The translations under genes and the position numbers were made by a program. A DNA stretch of 64,000 nucleotides from Hemileia vastatrix (taxonomy: Eukaryota; Basidiomycota; Pucciniomycetes; Pucciniales; Zaghouaniaceae), in the NCBI GenBank assembly GCA_030280995.1, contig JASXTE010000016.1, positions 8,081,501 to 8,145,500 of the forward strand, in the 5' to 3' direction. This document shows positions 55,305-64,000 of this stretch, piece after piece (position 1 is the stretch's first letter; each line of letters starts with the position of its first letter). The notes beneath the pieces are model-generated. The model did not search any database and was not told the DNA's origin. It saw only the letters and a program-made list of their open reading frames with translations.

Positions 55305-55500
55305 GACTTTCACCCTTTACTTCAATAAAATGCATGGGAGGGTATTGCCAATTTTTTAAATCTGACATGTGAAATTGATGACTTAGAAAAATTTGGTGGT
55401 ACCCACCCCTTGTTTCAATAAAATGCAGGGGAGGGCATTGCCAATTTTTTAAATCTGACATGTGAAATTGATGACTTAGAAAAATTTAGATAAGCAAACT
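55305..55500 (+). repeat. minisatellite (E2 copy)
   Basis: About two units with TTCAATAAAATGCA(T/G)GG cores and the spacer AAATCTGACATGTGAAATTG. It lies at the meeting point of the two convergent genes. Confidence 0.65.
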
Positions 55501-55732
55501 TATTGACTTGAAAGTAAAGATAGAAAAGTTTTATTATATTTTCAAATTTTTGTCAAAATAAAAGTATAAGCAAACTTATTGACTTGAATGTAAAGATAGA
55601 AAAAATGTATGATATTTTTAAAAATTTGTCAAAAATAACGTACTATATTCAAGACCTTTTATAAGTCAGCATATAAGAAAATATTACCAAAAAGAAATCA
55701 AAAAAAATTAAATTAACTAGAAAAACAATTTA

Positions 55733-57046
55733 TCAATTGAAAAGGTCAAGTAATTTTTTAATGTCCTCATAAGATTGGCCATTTTTTACACATTCCATAA
55801 TGAAATCTTTTTTTTAAAACTCTCTTGTTTTTCCAATTCACAAGTAGCCATTTCTCTTTGAAATTGACGGTCATTTACTCTTTCCATCTGCTCTGCCTCA
55901 AATTTTTTTTCTTCCAAATCTAAGGCTTGCTAATCTTTCCTTAGCATATGATCAAACTTCATCTTCTCAAAGTCAAGGGCATTATTCGCAATAGTTGATT
56001 TTGCTGAGAAAATTAAATTGAAATAAATAAATAAATGAGTTAATGATTAAGATATATAGTAAACAAATCTTACTTATATCTTTTTTTTCAAAATAATCCT
56101 CAAGGGAGCCAAATGAGCTTGTTGAAGTATTACCATGTTTTAATAGATGGTTCAAGTTCATTGAAGTTGAGGCTCGACACTTCAGTTTGGAGTTTGAAAA
56201 AGAGGCTTCAGGAAGTTCATCTAAAGCAGCTTCTAAAGTGGGATACACATTTCCAGAATCGAGATTATTTAATGGAGTTTGAGTTTGAGTAGGAGGAGAC
56301 TAGAAAGAAAGAGAAATTCTGAGAAGAATTGAAGAAAAAACAAAAAGTAAACATACATTTAACTTTTGGGCCTCTGAGGATTCAGATCTGCTCCGATATA
56401 ATTGTTCTGCTTGATAGTTGGGATCATCTTCAGCTGAACTATGGTTAGAAGGTGGAGGGGATTGATTTCCTTCAAGTAAAGGTGTGTCAGGAGGATTATA
56501 GGAAGGTTTGGATCCATAGGGTATATCCTTAGTAGTATTGTGTAGAAACCAAGGGTTTACATCAACTCGGGAGCCAAAAAGATTATCCATTTTCTCATAG
56601 AAAGGACACATGACATTGAGCTTTTCGGAAACAGTAGTAATTCCAATCTCCAAATCATCATCGTCAATACCAAAGCCAGTTTCATTTGCAGCATGATGAG
56701 TCTTTTTATATTTTGATTGGTAACTCATAAATCTCTCCTTCATTTGTTTAGGATTGATATCGATTCTCCCCCTTGTTTTCTTCCTTACTTCATTGGCCAT
56801 CAATAAGTAGCCATTAACCTTTGTAGAAGGTGGACATCCAATACGAGTGGACTTTTCACATCCAAAACATGCTTCAAAATTTGATTTTATTTTAAGGAAG
56901 TTAATTATGATGAGATAATCATCCTTTTTAAGCTGACCTGAACCTGACTTTGATTTTTCAGGTGTAGGGCTTGCTTTACGAGGAGACTTTTGTGACAAAG
57001 CAGATTTTTGAGTTACCTTTTGAGATTTGGAATTTCTGGGAGGCAT
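55733..57046 (-). pseudogene. Myb/SANT-like DNA-binding protein of E2
   Basis: Three exons: 57046-56357, 56299-56074 and 56003-55733, with GT-AG borders and matching phases, as in E3. The domain is readable: LKKDDYLIIINFLKIKSNFE, KVNGYLLMANEVRKKTRGRI, QMKERFMSYQSKYKKTHHAA. The last exon has a TAG at 55932-55930 inside the coiled coil and a doubtful A/T run near 55810. The first two exons are open, so only the coiled-coil end is lost. Presumed accessory factor of the transposase. Confidence 0.75.
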
Positions 57047-57403
57047 TATGAAACTGGCACATAACAAGAAAAAAGATTAAGAGGTAGAAGAAATAAGTAA
57101 AAAAGAATGTAAAAATGCCTGGTCAAAATATTGAAAATGTCAGGAAGGGGTGTGTGACGAGGATTGATGGGTAGGTAGAGAGGAAGGTCAGTGTGTCACA
57201 TGTGACAGGGATGGGGTAAGAAAGGAAGGGATATTTTGTGGCCAAAATGTGCTTGTGAAAAAAAACGGGAAAAAAGTGCTGATTTGAGGTCATAACTGAC
57301 ACCCTTTTTTGAAATAAGTGACTTTTTTGCAAAATTTAAGTGCTGATTTGGTTTGAAATCTGCACTTAATTTAAGTGCAGATTTTACAGAACTGACACCC
57401 CCT
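57047..57403. repeat. E2 right subterminal and terminal repeat
   Basis: Reverse complement of 37389-37680 of E1: TCACATGTGACAGGG, GGTCATAACTGACACCC, then the AAGTGC hairpin and terminal repeat ending at 57403. Confidence 0.8.
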
Positions 57404-58710
57404 AATACTTGGATTTAAATGCATGCTAGTGGGGGAAAATAGATAAATAGAATATAGTTATAGCTTATAAAATGATAATATCAATTTATAAAGGCCTTAT
57501 AATATATTTCAAAATAATAATAATTGTGTTTAAATGTTTAATTAAATTTTAGTAAGTAAGTGATGTTTAATAACCATCAAAATCCTCCCTTACTTATACC
57601 AAATCCACTGGAGTGCACAGACCTTCAATCCAGATGATGTCACTGCTATCCCCAGCAATTACAGCACTGTGAGGGCCCATCACCTCCAAATGGCTTCCAC
57701 TTCAAGCAGACTTAAGGCCCAGACCTCCAGTAAGGACCCTCCATCACAATTAATGATAACACAGACCCATACCATAAATAGAAAATCCAGATAAAAGTGG
57801 ATACCATAAAGAAACAGGTAAAATAACTCATCCAAAGAGTATATAATGAAACCCAAAGCATATAAAGGAACCAAATTAACTGTCCAAGCTCCCAATATCA
57901 TCCCTAAGCATCCATATTAACCCAGTAATCATATTGCAACCCATACATCTGTGAAAATACATCCAAGGAAGCAGATTAAGTTGTCCAAACTGGATATATG
58001 CGCCTTAAATAGATGTATATACTTCTGTAGGCATTGTGAGTCCACTGGATACGTCCACATGACCTAAAATAAGCAGAAAAACAAAGTTTTTAGGCTATTA
58101 AGAGGCTAAAACCCACTTATAGACCTAAATATACATAATATACTGCATATTTCACTGAATATGAGATTTATGTATACATATAAGCTTATGTATGTCAATA
58201 ATTACTTAATATCAATTAAGATAAATCTATTATGACTCCATTAACACCTTAATAAGTATTTTAAGGCTATGGATAAGCTATTTAAAATACTATAAGTTAT
58301 ATAATAGTGTAATAATTATATATATATGTATTATAACATATATATAAGTGTTTTAACCTTATTTTTAAGATATAAGCTTAATGTACTTAAGGTTGTATTA
58401 TTTTAAAAATAAGAATTACTCAGTCCTGGAGATACCTAGGCTGACACTCCCTCACCAAAAAAAACAATAAAAAAATGTTAAGACATTTTAATTGATAAGT
58501 AAGTAGTTAATAGCAAAATAATTTTTAAAATTTCAATGTTACATATACTGAATTAAACAGTATTATTTTGATTTAAATTTTTTCAAGAGATTTTTCAGAT
58601 CAGAGATTTCATTTTCTGGAATCCACTGTTCATATTCACAAAATTTATTTTTAAATCTTAATAGATACTCAACTCCCTTTTCTTTAGTAAGGCACCACAG
58701 AAAATTTGGG

Positions 58711-58732
58711 GGGGTATTGCTAGCAATACCCC
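58711..58732. repeat. 22-bp perfect palindrome centred on TTGCTAGCAA
   Basis: GGGGTATTGC followed by its exact reverse complement. It lies about 20 bp from the point where the minus-strand B copy breaks off, as the related palindromes at 26250-26330 lie beside the break of relic C. Confidence 0.85.
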
Positions 58733-59587
58733 TCATTTAAAAATGTTGGGAAGTGGTTGGAAAGCTGTTGGAAGGCTGTTGGGAGTTCATTGTGAAACCA
58801 GATTTAAATTAATTGGACAAAGATTTGGTAATCAGTTAGACCTAGGTTCAACCAAACTCAATCACAGGTTTCTTGGAGCTTGGTGATTACTTTGATTTTG
58901 AGCTGAGCACAGATTGAGCAAAGCTTGAACATATCACTTAACATATCATAATATTCACTTTCCCATCTTGTGGAAAGCAAAATTTGATATTCGTTCTAAG
59001 AATATCTACATATATTTTCTTGCCAAGTTGGTAACAGAAGGTTAAACTGTAGTATCTCAATTATTACACTAGACTACATAGATATTTGATAAAACATAAA
59101 ATTCAAATCAATTTTAATATTATTGAGATCACTATAAGTGTCTTTCCAAAGACTTACAAAAAGTATGTTAGTATCAAGACATCGTTCTAGGTAGTAGTTT
59201 CAATTTGGATTTTGAACTGACATCTAAAGCATTTTACTATTAGACAGAAAGATAAATAAGTGTAATAAGAGTGAAATTATTCTATTTTGTGATTATAATG
59301 TAACAATAAAGCACATTTTTATTGAGAAAATTTTTCTTCCTCCACAAACCAAAATTTACTCTATAGGCTCAAGATTTATTTTTAAGCCATATTATTCATT
59401 TCAGTTATCATTGATTTACTTCCAATATTTATTAAAAAGATAATAATAATACATGTGAAAGAATTATGAGCTTAGCATAGCATATACTAAAAAGTTATTT
59501 TGTCGTTTTATTCAAAACTGATTCTTCATTTTTTGCTTCAATTCATCTTTTAACAACCACTATCTTCAGATACTATTCTTACTTAAT
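58733..59587. other. no supported gene
   Basis: AT-rich DNA upstream of the helicase gene, without a recognisable exon. GTTGGAAGG-type short repeats occur near 58745-58785. Confidence 0.4.
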
Positions 59588-62016
59588 ATGTCAAGTCTCA
59601 GATGTGTTGGACAGTTCTCAATAACAATCGATCAAATTTATATGAATGTAATTTCAAGATTTCAAAACTCACCGACCCCCATGATTTTACAGCGAGGCCA
59701 TTCGAATGTTCATATTTTTGGACTATTTGAAGAAAGAAAACCAACCCTTGTCGGTAATCTTTCTCAAGTGCAGAGTCAGCACATTGGACCACTATTGGGT
59801 GAAATTGGCTCTGGATCTCACCATTTAAACCAAAGAAGTGCCTTGAATCCTATGAAGCCTTTCTATTTTCATGCTTACTTGGTTCCAGTTTTTGGTAATC
59901 AGTATCAACTTTGGGGATGCCTCTTTTCTTCAAGTACACTAATCAGTCTTGCTAAAGAAGCATTTTCTTCTGCACAAATCGATTTATGTCCAATCCTGAA
60001 CTACGACTCCACTATCTTTTTTAATATCCCGCATGTAATTTTTGAAGGCTCTTTCCAAATATCTCAGAGTACTCAAGATGGGAAAGCTGATCAACTTATC
60101 CGAGGAATCAAAACAGTTCTCAAAACACATCAACTTCAAGCAATAAATTTTATGATTGAAAATGAACGAATGTTAAAGGAAAAGTTGGATATCATGTGGA
60201 GGCACCAGGACAACCATTGGCTTAGAGCTGGATTCGATGACTATAAAGATCAGTTTCCTAACAATCAATTAACGCCTGAAGGAAACGGGTCAATACTTGC
60301 TGATGATATGGGTTTGGGAAAGACACTTTCAACTCTTTCTCTTATAAGTGCAACTCAAGGTGAAGCAAGACAATTCCAGGTATCAGAAAATCAAGAAGGT
60401 ATTAATCGGAGTTCAGCCACACTGATTATATGCCCCCTGGCAACACTATCGAATTGGATCAATGAAATAAGTGTGCACTTTGAAGATAATGCGCTTCCTT
60501 TCAAGGTTCTTTATGGGAAGGATTGTCAAAATACTAATGTCAATGAGCTACAGGACACTGCTATTGTTTTAACGACCTATGAAATAGCTAGCCCAACGAT
60601 GTCAAAAAATCAAAGCCAAAAAAAGATACCGGTGACTCAAATGCTCTTTTGGTATAGAGTTGTTTTAGATGAAGCTCAGTTAGTGCCCATTTCTATATCT
60701 AAAACTTAAAACTTAATTTTTATAATCAATTTTTATAAATATTCTTTTAGTTACATTAAAGATCCTTACTTGCAGAGGGCTCAAACAATATTTGACTTGG
60801 AATCCCAACACCGACTATGCTTGACTGGAACTCCACTTCAGAACAGGCCCACTGACCTTCAAAGTCTCATATTTTTTCTTAGAATCGAAAAGTGGCAAGA
60901 AGACTGGTTATGGAAGAATTTCCTTTTTCCAGGTTTGCAAAAAGGAAAGGCTAATTCTATTAAATCAATCAATCACTTAATGAAAGTCATAAGCCTACGT
61001 AGAACAAAGGATGCAATTTTGTCTCTTCCAAAAAAGATTCAAAGGGGGATATCGGTTCAATTAGCAGATCCATGGAGGTCTAAACTTGATGTGCTTCAAG
61101 AAGGATTCACTGAGCGATATGGGCCCTCCAGAAGCACTGACTTCCCTTGGGACTCATCTGAGTTTCTAAGAGAGCTGATGATTTTAAGAAAATTCTGCAA
61201 CCATCCAATCTACGAAAATCTGGATGAAACTCCAACTTTTGATTTCACCTGGCAGCATTCCGCAAAGATTTGTCATCTTATGGGCCACTTAAAAAACTTT
61301 TTGTCTGGTGAAAGGGATATAAATTTTCCAAAAGCTGTTATATTCTCCAACTTTGCAGACTTTTTGCAGATGTAAGTGATTCTATAATGAATTGTTTTAC
61401 AAAATTGTGTTGGCTTTTTAAAAACAATTTTCTAATATTTCAAAATAGAATAAAAATGGCTTTAGATGACCACAATATTAGGTATACCCAGCTTACGGGT
61501 GAACTCAGCAGGACAAAGCGAGACAAAAATATGCATGAATTCCATTTTAATAAAAATTGCCAAGTTTTGGTTGGAACGATTCGGGCTGCAGGAGTGGGTA
61601 TAGATCTCAGGTGTGCTCAAAATGTATATATAATGGTGAGCTCAATGTCTTTTATTTCATATTAAGAACAAAAATATTAAATTTTTTATATGTTCAATGT
61701 TGAAATAGGAGCCAAATTGGAATCCAGCAGTTGAGCAACAGGCTTTTGATCGGCTGTATAGAATGGGGCAGCAAAATGAAGTAAATGTTTTGAATTATTT
61801 TGTACAAGGAAGTATAGAATTCAGCATGTATAAGATTCAAAGGAAAAAAATGGAGCTAACAATGTAAGCCAAATTTCATTTCTATAAATTTTAATGATAA
61901 TAGTAATCATTAAAATTATGTTTTTGTTTTCAAGGCTAAGTGTCCCAAACAGTGGAAATGAGGAGTATGAGTGTGCAAACCTATTATTAAGGGAGTTTGT
62001 CAATCACTCACATTAG
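59588..62016 (+). CDS. SNF2-family DNA-dependent ATPase/helicase, 711 aa
   Basis: Five exons: 59588-60678, 60751-61371, 61449-61635, 61709-61863 and 61935-62016 (TAG). All introns are GT-AG, 71-77 bp, and the lengths sum to an exact frame. Motifs: Q-motif region KTHQLQAINFMIENE, Walker A ADDMGLGKT (242-246), motif Ia TLIICPLATLSNWINE, DEAH at 361-364 formed across the first intron, motif III CLTGTPLQNRPTDL, then the C-terminal helicase lobe with VLVGTIRAAGVGIDL and QQAFDRLYRMGQ. The order and the NEIS/PLSNW style resemble the RAD5/RAD16/HLTF branch, but no RING finger is present between the lobes. It would translocate on DNA in chromatin remodelling or repair. Intact; start chosen as the first ATG, an upstream exon is possible. 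Confidence 0.85.
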
Positions 62017-62245
62017 AGGAAGAAAGAATTTCAAGGAGAGCAGGTAAATTTATGGGATTTTGAGGATTTAAAAGTCTGAGTTGTTGAGGATTTAGAGATG
62101 CAAGATATAAGGGAGAATAACAGTCATTCGGCAAACCCCGGGGGACATGAGAAGGATTAAGGTTAGGGGATAATGTTGAAACCAAACTGATTCTTTTGTA
62201 CAAGGCCAAGTCCTTTAGCACACTTCCAGAGTAGGTTGAATTATC

Positions 62246-63121
62246 TCAAATATCAAAGTGTTGTTGGTCAAGATATTGTGCAACTTTAGAAAAATCTTCA
62301 GACCTCCATTGCATTAAGATACGTCTTAACAATCCATCATTATCAATTTCGGTGTCTGAACAACACTTGATGTTTGTGAAAAGGTTGTGATAAGTTTCAC
62401 AATGTGGAAGTTGTTTAAGAAGTTTAGTTCGGTTAACTGAATTCTAAGAATCTTTGTTATTTGAAATAAAGGTCATAAATAAAAACGGTTGAAAAAAAAG
62501 GGATTTTCATACTTTTTTTTTTATTCTATATTTATGCTTTCTCACTTTGATTATTTCTTGAGAGCTATGAGAATCCTTCCCAAGTCTTAATCTATCAGCA
62601 TGACCTAAAAACCAACGGTGAAGAACTCCTATTTGATTTGAGAAGCTAATTTGAGTTGAGTCAATCGGATATGCAATCAAATTATTGGTTTTTAAGGCAT
62701 TGTCCCAGTGTTTAATGAGAATATTTGCCAAGACCTGGTTCCATTTGTCAAACCAATCTAGGTTCCAAGCGAAAGTTGATCCTGGGAAACCACACATGCG
62801 AAGGTGCTCAATAAAAGATTCACGGAAAATTGGTGGAAACTTTTCCGAAACTGCTGAATTTGATTCTGGATGAGGTAGTTCAAAGGCAATGTTGCAAGAA
62901 TTCATGTCGAATGATGAAAATCTGTCTAATTGCTCTTCAGTAGGGTTTTGTTTCCATCCATTTGATTCTGGTGACATATCCAAAAGTGAATGACAAAAAT
63001 TGTGTATAGATCTACAAAAGTGAGAATTGAATGGAGGCAAAGTCTCATTAATAATTCTATTAAGTGTTCTTGTGTTTGTGGGCAGGTTTCCATGAGGAAA
63101 GTAAGAGCTACTAGGGTTCAT
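62246..63121 (-). CDS. two-exon gene of unknown function, 268 aa
   Basis: Exon 1 63121-62513 (MNPSSSYFPHGNLPTNTRTL), intron 62512-62444 (GTATGA...TTCTTAG), exon 2 62443-62246 ending at TGA. Splice phase is 0/0. Readable stretches: FRESFIEHLRMCGFPGSTFA, WFDKWNQVLANILIKHWDNA and LLRRILMQWRSEDFSKVAQY. No family is recognised. The frame stays open past the TGA for another 83 codons (to 62000; MLKDLALYKRISLVSTLSPN), so the TGA could be a mutation in a longer protein of about 350 aa. It converges with the helicase gene; the extended frame would overlap its last exon. Confidence 0.55.
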
Positions 63122-64000
63122 AAATAATTAGATTAAGAAAGTGTTCAATTAAATTAAACAAGGAGGAAGGATAAATTGTTGAGCTCCAAAACTTTATGAT
63201 CAAAGTTGATTTAAGGAGAAATATCACAAAAATTAAGAATAAGAAATATTTTGACTTTATGGAATTATAATATGCATAAATTATATTTTTATATGCAACT
63301 TGAACTCAAAAGGAATGGTATAAAATAAAGAGAATGATTATGTGATAAAAGCAGACTCATTTAAGAAACGGATTTTTTTTTTCTTTTCAAAAAATTCTTC
63401 CACAAAAATAATTTGTTAAATGTGAGGCTATGTTCATTTTTTGATTACCAAAAAATTATTTTTGGTCCAATATGATAGTAATACATATTCTATTGAATAA
63501 TTTCTTCATCACATTTATGTATGAAAAGTTATACAAGTTTTCAGCTTTTATGCAATTCTTTAAGGTTTACACTTTTGTAGCATCTATTATTTGAGTATTT
63601 TTGATTTTTTCTTTATAGAAAATTCTACCTAGTACAGACCAATTTTCAAATTGAAAGAAATATGTTTGTGATTGTTTTTTACAAAATATTAAACTTATTT
63701 TTGGGTTTAACTTTGATTTTTGGGGTAATTTTTTAAAAATTATGTTAAAAATATGGATTACTTTTCTTATAGTCCATAACTAAAATTTTTTATCAAAATC
63801 AAATAATTATAGGGTAGTTAGATATAACTCAGAAGGCATTTGATAGAAAAATAATTAAGATGCTTGTGCGTGCAACAGAATTTTTTCTATGATAGAAAAT
63901 ATTCTGATAAAGATGCATGCATTGTTGTACAAATGCAGAGAGTATACAGAATACAAATAAAGTAGACTGCATAACTTTAAATTAATATATAATTTATCCG
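63122..64000. other. no supported gene
   Basis: AT-rich DNA up to the window edge without a coding frame above chance length. Confidence 0.45.

Larger units (their letters stand above)
50851..57403 (+). mobile_element. PIF/Harbinger-type transposon E2 with Tet-like and Myb-like genes
   Basis: 6553 bp with ends AGGGGGTGTCAGTTCTGGCA and the inverted ACTGACACCCCCT, flanked by AAT (50848-50850 and 57404-57406). The empty site is known from the two LTRs of B (complement of CTCACAATACTTGG), proving the duplication. Gene order: transposase (+), polypyrimidine/polypurine spacer, Tet-like oxygenase (+), conserved block, minisatellite, Myb-like (-). All three genes carry disruptive changes, so this copy is probably inactive, but it is the most complete example of the family layout. 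Confidence 0.93.
50716..58690 (-). mobile_element. minus-strand family B 3' end: LTR split by E2, plus chromodomain end
   Basis: The LTR runs from 58446 to 50716 (TGTCAG...TGACA on the minus strand) and is about 1.17 kb once E2 and one AAT are removed, as expected for family B. At 58447-58458 is the polypurine tract, and 58560-58690 encodes on the minus strand the end of the chromodomain region. The internal part breaks off at about 58690 beside a palindrome, so this is a 5'-truncated copy. Confidence 0.82.

Noticed and set aside
60642..60709. DEAQ variant of the helicase motif
   Set aside because: Artefact of reading through the first intron; splicing gives DEAH.

Overview
This window looks like eukaryotic, AT-rich, transposon-dominated fungal DNA, most likely from a rust fungus (Pucciniales). 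The evidence is: short 49-96 bp GT-AG introns (one GC-AG), Zn2Cys6-type cysteine clusters, Ty3/Gypsy elements including a chromodomain chromovirus, PIF/Harbinger-type DNA transposons, Tet-like 2OG-Fe(II) oxygenase ORFs and Myb/SANT-like trihelix ORFs. The species cannot be named from the sequence alone. No rRNA, tRNA or CRISPR was seen.

Left part (1-26.3 kb): a nest of LTR retrotransposons. Element A (542-10553, + strand) has two near-identical 1.16-kb LTRs, a tRNA-Lys-like primer site and a CCGC target duplication. It keeps gag, protease and integrase, but the reverse transcriptase/RNase H segment is missing and its place holds a 150-bp in-frame repeat. A sits inside a spliced gene with a Zn2Cys6-type cluster (exon parts 366-541 and 10558-10973). 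An intact 519-aa relative lies at 11594-13222. Both of these genes run antisense to a degraded minus-strand Gypsy relic, C, whose pol is at 23.3-26.2 kb and whose 3' noncoding region runs on to 11 kb. C is split by element B (14078-22926), a chromovirus with a perfect AGAGC target duplication. A and C share a series of small structured motifs. The most striking is a hairpin with a 4-bp stem, a 6-nt loop and an invariant TTAAACTGG tail, present in about 36 copies with compensatory stem changes.

Middle part (26.3-37.3 kb): sparse DNA, a possible short LTR, one multi-exon gene for a predicted secreted protein (30015-33130), a PIF/Harbinger transposase (34443-35743) and a 1.1-kb foldback palindrome (36206-37303).

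Right-centre part (37.4-58.7 kb): three related PIF/Harbinger-type transposons. E1 (37389-46591) is interrupted by E3 (38977-44474), and E2 (50851-57403) sits inside a minus-strand B-family LTR. All have AGGGGG...CCCCCT ends and 3-bp target duplications (AAT, ATT, AAT). The complete layout, seen in E2, is transposase (+), a polypyrimidine/polypurine spacer, Tet-like dioxygenase (+), a conserved noncoding block, an AATAAA-bearing minisatellite, then a Myb-like DNA-binding/coiled-coil gene (-). E3 keeps intact dioxygenase and Myb-like reading frames but has lost the catalytic half of its transposase. E1 has its central part inverted. Between E1 and E2 lie a second Myb-like pseudogene and two Gypsy relics.

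Right end (58.7-64 kb): more gene-like sequence, with an intact five-exon SNF2-family helicase gene (59588-62016) and a convergent two-exon gene of unknown function (62246-63121, minus).
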